Assembly (NCBI GenBank): GCA_024752435.1
Contig: CP103030.1
Coordinates: 496,001 to 560,000, forward strand
Source: Allantophomopsis cytisporea
Lineage: Eukaryota; Ascomycota; Leotiomycetes; Phacidiales; Phacidiaceae
Direction of reading: 5' to 3'
DNA length: 64,000 nt
Below the pieces are notes generated by a model. The model had not been told where the DNA came from. It made no database searches and saw nothing but the letters and a program-made list of their open reading frames with translations. The position numbers were made by a program, and so were the translations under genes. Positions within the stretch are counted from its first letter, which is position 1; the number at the start of each line of letters is the position of its first letter. Positions 10,301-21,383 of this stretch are shown here, piece after piece.

Positions 10301-13300
10301 GATAGGGTACGTGAAGACGCCAATGGTGTATTTAATTTTGGGATTTTCCCTATCATTGGAGGCGTGTACTATCATAAATACCTTACTTTAAGGTTATCTG
10401 AGGAATATGAAAGTTCGAAGGAGTTCAGTGTTGAAATAGGCTCGAAAGAAGTAACTTGGCCTTGGTTTTCTCCTGTGCTGTATATGTTTTTAATTTTTTT
10501 TAATGATCGTATTCTTAAGTTATGAAAATAGCAAGCCTCAATATCAAATACACAACAATTCAACTCGAAGTTGCACATATGATTACTGAAAGGCAATATT
10601 TTTGTATGACCTTAGCTGCATAAGAAATAAGCTTAATTCTCATTCAATGTTCACTTCATATCTTATAGCACTTTAAGATCACTGGATCTACATCTAGTAC
10701 TCGATATGGGGATATTTCGGCATATGTACAAGCATGCTACAAGCTTGGAGCCATACGTATAGAGAAGTCTGTCGATATTTGATTCTAAACCTGTGAAGTG
10801 CATTGTCGGACTTGCACATTGGAACATTGCTTAAAGAAAAGAAGAGTAGAGGAAAGTCGACAACCATAAAAGCCAAGTGCTAGAACTTTTCGTCATCTTC
10901 ACCAAGTCATCCACGAAAGCCATATCTTCCTGTACATCATCCAAGCATATTTAAATCACTGGTTTCTAGCATCAGAACCAAGCTCTTTTGCTTTTTCTCA
11001 TATACACAAAATTGCGTTGGGTCTACATGGCAACGCACTTGAGAATCCTCTATATAGCCAGGCCATCTCGTCATTGTTTCGGCGTCACCATCGTAATAGC
11101 CGTCATCATCTTCTCATTTTTGATCACTAGCTAAGAAGACTCGTCTCTCAGCTAATAATATCTGTGTCTTTTATTCTTGAGATTGAAGGCACTGCTCTTA
11201 GCAATGCTTTCGAAACTGATGGTATTTTGGCTCATATACTCCCATGATACAGTTTGGGAAGAGAAATTGCATGGCACAACACATTACATTCCTGGGTTAC
11301 TACGTTAAATCACACTCTGTACCGCTCTGCTCAGCTCGCGGTATCTAAAGTACCTAGATGCTTAGTAATACGCGCCCTTTGCTTCTGTGTTTTGGTTTTC
11401 AAGATGAAGGAAAGAGATTGAGCACAAGTTTCTCACAAGCTGTAGACTCTCACGCAGTCTCTAGGATATGTCTGTGAGTCGAGCTGAGGTTATTGAAACG
11501 AGAATATTGATGATAGACTCAGGGGGGTCGTTGAGCTGCGTTGCCTTTTTCAGATGATTTAGACCTCAAACAGTAGAGATATTTGAGATGCTCAAGCTTC
11601 GAAGGATCCATACCACGTTATCAAAGGTGGAAGAATTTTAAAGTCATTGTGTGATGTCGCCCTTGAGGCCACAGAAGCCGATTTCCTCGTAGTGATGTCT
11701 GCTGCAATGACAAGTATATTGGTGACGAGGAAAACAATGGCGTCGAGGGCATGTTGATTCCTTAAACTATTTCTCTTATACTCGCATCCACGTTGCAATG
11801 CTAGTGTGGAGTTTTTGTTCTGACTTTTCGTTCGCTTTGGTGAAAATGAAGCAGTCAATGATTAAGATGCACTTCACATTAAAAGATGAATGAGACATAA
11901 GGAGCTATCGACAAGTGTGCCTAGGAACTCGAAATCCGGTCGCCTGAAGGAAACTACGGTTCTCATTTCAAATACAATCTGCGCCATTTGAGCGGTCTCC
12001 ATACGCTTTTAAAACAATATCTCAGAATTTTCAGATTCAAGGGCTGCATAGCTTATGAGTCAGGAGAACGGGGAATTAGTCGACGATATATATATACCTT
12101 TATATCTGAGAGCTCTATCATTTCCTATAGGACAGCCAGAATACCCAATAATTCTAAGGCTTGCGTTCTCAAGCACGGAATCGGATAGCAGCGACGACAT
12201 TATAAGTAGTAACGCAGATCTACATAATAACAGAGACCAAACGATGATAAGAGGAAGCCACATATAATCAGAATAAGTACTCCCCTCTACCTAAGTATAG
12301 CTTTGCACGTCTAGTCTATCAGTCACATAGAGATTGGAGAAGGGAGGTGCGTGTGCTGTGAATATGGTCCATTTGGAGTCAATAATACCTGCCAAGAACA
12401 TATCAAGCCTCATGAACTTCCTGTATCGTTGTTTATATCTTCAGAGAGTCAACTAGCGTGTTCGTATAAACTAGCTTTAGCATTTCTAGTCTAATCTGTC
12501 ATCAAAGCACGGTGACTCGCGTTTAAGATATATATTACCGCCTGATAGCCTTTGTGGCGAGCTAAGTTCAGGACGAGAATAACTTGTTAAAATGAGGCTT
12601 ATGATGACATTTTCCGGTCTTCCATCTTCGTAAAAATGCTGATCAAGCTCTCTGGCTCCATAAAAACATATGTATAATGATGACCAAGTGTATAACTGGT
12701 AACAAGTGATATGTTTGCCTCTAGGTTCTTAAACTGCCATTTAAGTTATTAGTTACATCAGACATCGTTGCCATTATCTTACTATTCATATAGCTATCGA
12801 TGAGTAAAAATCCTATACTATTTCTCTTGAAAGGATTGCGTGGAATGCTCTGCAATTCGAGTATAAACGGACCGTGAAAAAGCTATATGCCGAGTTTATA
12901 ATAATTTGTTGCGATAGTCGAATCAAGAGCAAGCCCGAGGTTTGAGCTTCAGGAACTAACAACTATATTTCATTTGTAGTATACAGAAGCGGCATAGGAA
13001 ATACACTCAACCTTTGTACATCAGTGCGATGACCGCTTTCCTCAAGAATAAATTAGAATATGTACCGAAGTACTTTCATCCCATCTAGGCTGCCAAATAT
13101 GATACACCATGAGAATAATGATGAAGCCTTAAGCACTTCCTACTTCTGAAATTATATAATTAGTGCGATCCTTCCACGTCATTGTTTGGAAAATCCGCAT
13201 ATACGCTCTTGGAGAGTCGAAACGCAGCCAGAACTCGATTTATATAGTTTTACATTTTCAGTAGGTTCTGGGAAGTCCAGGGAATACTTCAACATTTAAT

Positions 13301-14426
13301 TGCCAGCCATTTTCGGTGTCATGTAGTATTGATGCTACAGCTATAATGGATCTATAAGAGTAAGAGCGGAGTCTTCATAAAATTTTATGAATAAATGTAT
13401 ATATTATCATATAAGGAAATTTCGTCGTTAAAGTGAAAGGGTGTTGATATTATTGATCTTCAAGTCTCTCAGATTCAAATTTAAGCTCTCAAAGGCCATC
13501 TTTGAGAGCGAACTGAATAGTAACGCTCGATTGAATGATAGTGATAAGTTTCACAGTAAGGACATCTCAACCATCTTTGCCTCTGTAGTCTATATGTAAG
13601 ATATGATTCTTTTATAACTAGAAGTCAAGAAGTATCCTAAGGTTTCTAGAGAGTCTGAGCTTGTTAAAGCCGATTTATATAGTCAGCTCTTAGATTTGCT
13701 TCCCTAGATATTGTTTCCCGTGGCATAGGATTTTACATCTAGAATATAACTATCATTCACTACGAATGTCCAGAAAACCCTGTTCTCCCTAATTTGAAGT
13801 CCTTATGTACCATCACAGCCAATCATAGCTTTTCTAAGTCTTGTGATCTTGTTTCCCACGATGATGTGCATGTGCTATGCATCTAACCAGAAGTATTCCA
13901 TCAGATTACCATTAGATAACAATCTCGACGATTGACTTGCTGACAGAAGTTTCAAAGATCTCTGATATATTGTTCTCGCTATATTTTGCTACAACCTTAT
14001 AGGCGGCCCTGATGTTAATGAAAGGGTACTTGTTTTCTTGCGCAAAGACAGACTTTCGAATACCCTTTGCTTAGCAGTCGGTGGCCTTACCCAATCAACT
14101 CGTCGAGACTTATTCACAAAGTCTACAAAACAGACTCGATTCTCCAATAAGATCGGATTGCAGCTCACACTGAGCATCAATGAAATCCTCTTTCTGACTG
14201 TCGAATCAAAATTGAGATAAATGGCAACCTTCTAGCCTCTCAAAAAAGAAGAAATCAGTGAGGGTATCCTCAGGATGGTGTACAAGTAAATATGTTATTT
14301 GACACCACCGCGCGTGTAGATAGGTCAAGTAGATTTCGGTATTTGAGTCGACTATTGCGCTTGACTATATCTTTTCATTCGTAAGTCATTGCATGCCTTC
14401 ACTTCGGCATCTTGTTGGCAGCGCAT
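10301..14426. other. 4.1 kb AT-rich gene-free block
   Basis: The sequence is clearly more AT-rich than the repeat block to its left. It has no long open frames (none above about 90 codons) and no recognisable transposase, reverse transcriptase or terminal repeats. CpA and TpG remain common by eye, so it does not look strongly mutated by RIP. The right end holds the 3' flank of TRM10. Confidence 0.6.
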
Positions 14427-15794
14427 TTATGATTCGGCAAGGACAACTCCTTGTGCTTTCTCTTCGGCCTCGTCTTGAGCCTCCTTGTTTGCCTCGTCAG
14501 CTTCGTCTCCGTTGTGATCCTCATGGTCATCGCCGTCCTCATCGTTGTCGCCTAATTCATTCGCCTTCCGCTTGTTCTTTAGCTTTGCCTCTTTTCTCTT
14601 TGGAATGACCCTCAAGAAAGCCTTGCCCCAGTCCCCCTCTTCCATCCATTTGAGCATGATCTCCACAACATGATTAGTGGTCAACACTGTTCTGCTCTGC
14701 ATCTCCATGTACTCTCCAATAGGAAGCTTTGCCGTCGGGATACCTCGCTCCACGGCGCGTTTGTGACAGATCCCTTTGTGGCGATTCTTGTCCACAATGC
14801 CGCCGATGATGTAGGATGTGTTTGGTGATAGCTTATCAAGAGTGTGCTCGGAATCTGAGGATAAGTAGACTATCGACGGCTCAGATGCATGTGTAGCAGT
14901 ATCCATTGGCTGCTCATCCTCGGTAGCGGTCGCTACAGCTGAAGTATCTGCGTCCAGGATTTGAAGCTTAGTAGGGGATTGATCCAAAGACGAGACTTCT
15001 GTAGGTCTCTGATTATCATCCTTCACAGCCGGAGTTCCATCAGTTGCAGAGTCAAGCTTGCGTTCCCTCACTTGGTTTGCTAATGCTCCTGCTAACTTGA
15101 TGTTCTTCTCACTTCGTATGAACTCGTCAGCCTCTTTAGCAGCAGCAACGAAATCATCAGCTGTGAAATGAACTCCTTTCCAAGACATGTGAGTATTGGC
15201 AAGAACTGTCTCAAACCTCTCCTTCAGGTCTCCTCCCCAGGAACTGATGACAAGGTGGGACTGGTATGGCGCGTTTTTATTATCAGAGTAACATCTCGTA
15301 AGTTGCGAACCAAGAGAAATCATTTCCTTCTCAGTCATGTATTCGCCAAAATCGCAGTCCAGAATCAATGTGAGGGGCTGCAAGATTGGTCGCTGGTAAC
15401 GCTTCTTCTCGGCCTCCTCAGCCGGCTTCTCCTCCTCGATACCCGCAGCAATTCTCTCAGCTTTCTCTGCCGCCTGTCGTACTTTCTTCTCCTTCACTTT
15501 CTCCTTCTTTCGCGCCTTGCGATCTTCTCTTCCAGCTTCCCATTCTATCTTTCGCCGGATCTTTTTCAGTTGACTTTTTGACATTGGTTGGCCATTTTCA
15601 TCGACAACGTCAATCTTATTCAGCCCATGTTCCTCCTGATCAGGTGAAGTCTCTAATACTGTCTTATCCTCAAAGTCTTGAGGCGTCTTCTCCGATAAAA
15701 TCTCGCTGGCTTGATGTTCGGGCAACGAATGTGATTCGGCAGCCTCGGTATCAAGTTTGCGCATTTTCGATGGCCGTTCTTCCAGCTCAGCCAT
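14427..15794 (-). CDS. TRM10: tRNA (guanine-N1-)-methyltransferase, position 9
   Basis: Single exon of 455 residues. The start is the ATG at 15794 (MAELEERPSK); an upstream in-frame GTG is not needed. The enzyme uses S-adenosylmethionine to methylate N1 of G9 in tRNA. Residues about 65-130 are the basic, Lys/Arg-rich N-terminal tRNA-binding region (KSQLKKIRRKIEWE). The SPOUT methyltransferase fold follows: LILDCDFGEYM carries the conserved acidic residue, YIIGGIVDKNRHKG and RTVLTTNHVVEIMLKW form the cofactor-binding knot. Between the strand ending at RSEKNIKLA and SIVYLSSDSEH lies an acidic, low-complexity insert of about 70 residues that yeast Trm10 (about 293 residues) lacks. The C-terminus is a long Asp/Glu-rich tail. 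It is divergently transcribed from the GRIM-19 gene, with 241 bp between the start codons. Confidence 0.95.
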   Translation of the reverse strand: MAELEERPSKMRKLDTEAAESHSLPEHQASEILSEKTPQDFEDKTVLETSPDQEEHGLNKIDVVDENGQPMSKSQLKKIRRKIEWEAGREDRKARKKEKVKEKKVRQAAEKAERIAAGIEEEKPAEEAEKKRYQRPILQPLTLILDCDFGEYMTEKEMISLGSQLTRCYSDNKNAPYQSHLVISSWGGDLKERFETVLANTHMSWKGVHFTADDFVAAAKEADEFIRSEKNIKLAGALANQVRERKLDSATDGTPAVKDDNQRPTEVSSLDQSPTKLQILDADTSAVATATEDEQPMDTATHASEPSIVYLSSDSEHTLDKLSPNTSYIIGGIVDKNRHKGICHKRAVERGIPTAKLPIGEYMEMQSRTVLTTNHVVEIMLKWMEEGDWGKAFLRVIPKRKEAKLKNKRKANELGDNDEDGDDHEDHNGDEADEANKEAQDEAEEKAQGVVLAES

Positions 15795-16035
15795 GTTGAA
15801 CACAAAAGAAATAATTCGCGAAAAGAACGCGTAGAGTAAAAGAATGTGAGATGTTGGAGTGCGATAATTCGTGAATTGTCTCGTGATTTCCGGTGAAATT
15901 TATATGGAGCGAACCGGCAGAAAACCAAAGCGGTTAGCGCATATGAGCTACCGCATCCAAAGCGACGTCGAGCATTACTACGCAAGCCGATCTGGTGGAT
16001 AGTGAGCTCAATTTGACTCAATCAAAGCCGCCATT
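15795..16035. promoter_or_regulatory. Shared divergent promoter, TRM10 / GRIM-19
   Basis: Only 241 bp separate the two start codons, so both core promoters and 5' untranslated regions must lie here. Co-regulation of the two genes is possible but not shown. Confidence 0.6.
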
Positions 16036-16638
16036 ATGCCACAAGATCTTCCCCCAATCGGCGGCTATGAGCCTGTACAATACAAGGTGTGTACAGCTCG
16101 ATTGACAGTTTAAACAAGCTCTTTATCGACTCCCGCCATCACGAATATAGCTGATTGCTTCACTATAGCGCAACCTCCCAGCCCGGGGCTTTCGTCCATC
16201 GGTATTGCTCCTTGCCATGGCCGGAGTCATGACCTACGGTTTCTACAAGGTTGGAAAGGGAATTCGAGAGCAGAAGTAAGTGGATTTATTGTTATTAGGA
16301 CTCCGTGGGGAGGATAATCCGGCGGCCCGATCATCTACTTATCGTACTATGAACTCGACTGACATTGTTTGACAGCGAACTTGCCCGCGAGAAGATGTGG
16401 TCCAGAATCCATCTCATTCCATTGTTGACCGCCGAGGAGGACCGCGATTTGGTAAGAAGACATTTGGCCGATCAGGCGAGAGAGAAGGAATTGCTCGGAA
16501 GCACCACCAGCCCATACAACTCGGACAAGTATGTTATCACTAAGAGCTCATCCTTTTCTTTGCAAAGAGATATGCTGACTTTAATGCAGATTCGTTCGCC
16601 CAACCTTTGCAGTCACCCCAGTTTCGCGAACAAAGTAA
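16036..16638 (+). CDS. NDUFA13: Complex I accessory subunit GRIM-19 / NDUFA13
   Basis: Four exons (16036-16086, 16169-16275, 16376-16528, 16590-16638) give a 119-residue protein, the usual size of fungal GRIM-19. The start MPQDLPPIGGYEPVQYK is typical of the family. The single membrane segment lies at about residues 26-45 (SVLLLAMAGVMTYGFYKVGK). The charged helix AREKMWSRIHLIPLLTAEED follows, and the C-terminus reads FAVTPVSRTK. The protein is an accessory subunit of NADH:ubiquinone oxidoreductase in the mitochondrial inner membrane, needed for assembly. All four junctions use GT-AG and keep the frame. It starts 241 bp from the divergent TRM10. Confidence 0.95.
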
Positions 16639-19600
16639 ATAGCCATTGTATAAATTTCAGCCATCTTCACGCAACTTGTGATACAATGTTGTTGGAACGC
16701 TTCCGTGATGTTGATCTTATAGCCAGACTCGCTATTGAGAATAGAGCTTTGGGTCTGCTATTCGTTTCCTGGAGTCGAGAATCTTGTCCAGTCCAGTCTA
16801 ACGTTTTAAGAATCCTATCCTTCATTGACATCTCCGCAATCTCTTCATCGGAACATGGGGATTCACTTTATAGAACCTTTACTCATTGTCTGCCTAAACT
16901 AAGTGATTGATACCTTTCATGGACGCGTTCTTATGACGCTTTCCCTTCCCATGCTCGTGATGAAAATAACCCCTACAAATCGACCTAACGTTACTCTATC
17001 AGGATCGATGAAGTCCCATTAGGCACAAGATCATGACAGTAAACAACATGGGCAGTAGATAGAGCCGTGTGATCAAGCCAGCTGGATTCTGTACCAATAG
17101 TTCACAACTATGTCTATTTCTAATTCGCAAATGCATAATCCATATATTGGTCAAGTGAACAATGACATCAAAAATGAAAACGACAACAACAACAACGATG
17201 TGGGCCAATGAGGGTGACAGTTCTCTCAGAACTTATCATTTACCTTTCAAACCATATCTCAACTGATGATTCAGGTTGGCTGATAGTTACCATTGTTCCT
17301 TTTCCATTCAAGAGCTCTTGCTAGCTGACAGGCAGCTGTATATGTGCGATCTATGTAGGTACCCCGTAAGACTATATTCTGCTACTGCGTGAGCATTGCT
17401 TTAAACATATTTTTGAGGCTTGTTCTCAGCTGAGGCACATGTAGTCCGCCTCTCCCCGCTAGCGACGAAGCTCGCGCTCTGCTCCGCCTGCTTCTCCTCT
17501 CCGCGCCATCAACATCTTGTCTTTACGAGTCGTCCTCCGCAACAACATTACTACTGCCATTCCCTTCTTATAAGTCATTAACTAGATGCAAACATCATGC
17601 AAACATGTTAGAAAAATCAAAATCTGCCCCTAAGCGAGCTAGCCATTCTCAAGTATAAATACCTCCCTCCTCCTACCCAAATACACTTCCTTTCTTCTTC
17701 ATACTTACCTAGCTGGCTACTCCTTAGGTCATAACTTTTGGGGTAGACACTGGCTGATCTGCATTGCACAGCGCGGAGTTGGCGGTGTTGGCATTCCTTC
17801 GGGGTGTCTCCGAGCTTAATTTTTGATGGCTTCCCTCTGTGGGACTCTTTTTTCATTGGGATCTTGGCCTTGTGCCAGGACTTGACGAAGAAAGTGCTGT
17901 TTGATACGAACACAAACGTTGTGTATGTAGATGACGCGTTCATATGTAGTCACCACTTCGAAGCACAAAGCTGTATGTACCAAGTCAAACTACATATATA
18001 TGCCTTCTGTGAAAAGTGCTCAAGCACCAGCACAACCTATGATCAAGCGTTGTCAGTACATATTATATAGAGCAAGGACCATCATCATCCTTTCCATCTC
18101 ACAAAAGAATCTTTCATCATGGAAGTACCAAAATAACTACTGCTGCTTAATACTCGCTACAGCTTCATATTGAGGTAGACATATTCTTGTTGATCTGAAG
18201 GTATGTTTGCTTCAATTGAAGTCTACAGTAACAAGCACAAGACATCACGTCAGATCTCATCAAACACGGTCCACTCAACTTTTCACATTAGACACGTGTA
18301 TCTGCTTGAACCCCGAAACAATCCTTTGCAAGATGAAGTTATTGTCATCTTCGACATATAGCTGTAGATACTCTGGCGAGTTTGTTGACAATACATTGCT
18401 CTACCCACCTCATGTACATCTTTATTTGCAAGTTGCTCACTTTCAACATATTTACTACAAATGAAAACCATACTACATACACACTATGAAGTGGCTTGAT
18501 ATCATCATCAAACAAGAGCAACATTCAAAATTCTTACATCAGCACTAACACTGGAGAGATTGTTGTCCCTCCCAAATGGCGCATGTCAAGCTCAAATTCC
18601 ATGCAGATATTGTGTTGATCAGCGATAATGATGGCATCCAAGTAACTATATCAGTCGCACTGTGCAGTATCAAGTAGCTTGGACAAGAGACATGCATAAG
18701 TTCCGACATATCATCATCGAGAGTTCAGTCATGGCTATGGCATCTGCCGTTGTTAAATGCTCAACGTTATCAATGTTATGATTACCACCCATCGCAACAG
18801 GTAATTGTACAGCAAAACCTAACACCTCCATACTTGAAACACTATTCCCGCATATGAAATCACAATCACACCAAAAGAATGACGTATCAAAAGCCTATAA
18901 TGATCAACTATCCGTATCCCAACCTACCCTACCAATCCCTAACCCCATTCCAACCCCAAGCCCAACACCCGTCGCGTCGCCCTCCTCTCACCATCAGCAA
19001 AAGAATCAAAAAAGGGGGAAAATTCATATATCAAATCCCTTATCACAACACCAATCCAGATCCCACACACCACGCCCCCACCGCAATCCATGCATAAGCA
19101 AAGAAGGAACAGAGAAAGAAGACAAATGAACAAAAGACGAGAAAATGACCGTATAAAATGCTCAAATGCCGTGCCATATGTTGTTATTGCTGGCTCATAG
19201 TGAGCTATGTGCTGAAAGCATAGCGAGGAGCGCTGGGACGAGGTATGATGCAATTTGACTGCATGGTGCTATCCGCATGCTGACGGTAAAGAGGACAGTG
19301 CAGTGGTGAGGTTCTGGAAGATGAATATGGGGAGCGTTGAGATGAAATGTCGCTAAGTTACAATGACAGAAGAAATCGGAGTACGAAGGTGACTAGCTGG
19401 CTTATTGATGTGCAGGACGTACATGTGCGTTCAGGTCTGCGAATAGCGAGAAAAGCTGAGCATGAGAAGGAATAAAAACGAGGTCTTAGGAAACCCTTGT
19501 TTATGTGTTCGGACTGAGTTGTGAGTGTAGTATTGCATTTCATGATGCGGTAAGGTATGAGTAAGTCATTTATTGACTTGTTGAATCCGCTGAGTGGATA

Positions 19601-19776
19601 TGGCCGCATAGGAATATGGAAAAGGATATGAAGTAACAGAGAATGTATCCCTAGAGATCACCCTGGAACTTCCAAGTCCCTGTAGTTCAAGAATTGCATC
19701 AGTTAAGTCTCTTTCCACACGAGGGAACTAAAACAAACGAGGTGCGATGACGAATGAAGAAAGCAGCAGGAGCAAA
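16639..19776. other. 3.1 kb intergenic region, no gene seen
   Basis: It lies between the convergent ends of GRIM-19 and the RBR ligase. Open frames here are up to about 110 codons on both strands, overlap each other and have no motif. At 18.9-19.1 kb there is a pyrimidine/A-rich stretch with proline-like translation that I take as low complexity. No tRNA-like cloverleaf was noticed. Confidence 0.55.
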
Positions 19777-21383
19777 TCAAACGTTGGATGACCAGGACCA
19801 CACACCATTGGCGAGGTTTTCGGCTGTATCTGCCAAGAGAATGAGTCTTCTCTTGTTGCAGTACGCTGTCTTGTCCATGATGTCGACTTTCAACTTCGAG
19901 TCGGCGAGATCGGAAACAGGCTTTTCGAACATTTCGGAGAGCGATTCGACTGCGAGCTCGAGATCGGCTTGGTTGTCTTCGAACATGGCTGTGAGGTTGT
20001 TGCGTGCGAGGTAGAAGGCAAAGGCGTATGTCCACTTCAGTGTTTGACGGCAGGTCTGAAGGGCTTGAGAGGCAGTGTTGAGATACTGAACTTCAATCCA
20101 AGACATTCCAGATGCAGATTGCAGAGAAACCATCTTCTTTTCTGTCTTGGTGGCGATGTCCTTGTCTAGTTTGGCCGACTGTTCGTGATTGGCATAGCGG
20201 TTGTAGTAATGAAGGTATCGTTCGAGGGAAACACGAGATTTAGCTTGTGCATCTCTGGCTTCGGAGCCGGACTTCTCCTCGAATCGGTTGCAGGTGTACC
20301 AGCTTGTGCCATGCTCTGACCATGGACCCATACACATCCAACAGAATTCATGCTTGCACTTTCGGCAGGTCATGTGGTTACAGCCTCCGTTCTTCTCGAT
20401 GGTAGAGTTACATCGCGGACACTCTTTCGTGTTTGCTGAGATCCAGTTTGCTGTCTCGGAATCATCGGCACATTTCTTCAACCATTTCTTGACGAGGTCG
20501 CAGGGTGCCGGCTCATGATCGTTCAATATGCAACCAAAACAGAATCGATGTCCACAAGCACAGGCCACTGTTGGGACAACTTTGGTCAAATCCTTCTTCT
20601 TAATACCACACTCGACTGCATACTTGCAGTTGGGTGCTGGGCACCACTTGAGAAATTCCTTGTCTTCAACGTAGGTCCGCATGAGGAGTTCGTGATATCT
20701 ATCATTCAGATCACTTGCCACAAGGAGATCTAATGACTTCGCGTCTATGATACGCTTGCACCCGTCCTTAGGACACTGGATCCTCGCTGCTTCTCCTTCC
20801 TCTCTGATCTTCTGCCCCAAATACTGCCTGTAGCAGTCTATGCAGTATCTGTGCCCACACTTCATAGCAAAGGTCTGGAGTCCTTCTTCATCTTCGCAAC
20901 AGATATCGCATACGAATCCAGGTACAATTTCTAGTTTAGGCGGTCCACTAGTGCTTGAGCCCAAGCCTGCAGCCTCGAGAACTTTATTTGGTCTATCCAT
21001 GTAATCTTCAATAAGTCGCTCCTTGTTCCATCGGAAATGTCGTAATAAAATTGCAGCATCTTCCTTTCTAAGATCGAGAATCATATTCACTTCATCGATA
21101 AGCTCGTCCTGTTGTGCTTGGATGTCTTTGGGATCGTAGACCTTGAAGGAGGTGTCGAAGGTTCTCTTTTTACTCTGAATGGGATCCTTCTGAGAGTGAA
21201 TGTCGAGATCTGGTTCGGGTTCATCGAAGCCGAAGTCTAAGTGAGCGAGTCAGTATGGATCAGAAATACACAATCATACCAGTAGAATGTTCACTCACCA
21301 TCACCCGAGCCATCGTCAGACTCATCCTGGAGGATGTCCTCTTCGCTGGAAGCCCCCGACATAAAATCGTCCTCTGAATCCAT
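19777..21383 (-). CDS. Ariadne-type RBR E3 ubiquitin ligase
   Basis: Two exons (21299-21383 and 19777-21236) joined by a GTGAGT...TTAG intron give 514 residues. The start is MDSEDDFMSG, and the first 50 residues are very acidic. A UBA-like region lies at about 80-112. RING1 starts at Cys138 (CDICCEDEEG...CGHRYCIDC), the in-between-RING domain follows (about 205-260), and RING2 has ECPRCNSTIEKNGGCNHMTC. By comparison with human ARIH1 (HHARI), Cys314 in GGCNHM is the catalytic cysteine that takes ubiquitin from the E2 before passing it on. The C-terminal 150 residues match the helical Ariadne domain (LERYLHYYNRYANHEQS), which inhibits the enzyme until it is bound, in animals by neddylated cullin. 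Yeast Hel1 is the likely counterpart. All zinc ligands I could check are present. Confidence 0.95.

Noticed and set aside
10301..14426. RIP-mutated transposon
   Set aside because: AT-rich, but CpA and TpG are still frequent by eye, there are no terminal repeats and no translated similarity to transposon proteins.
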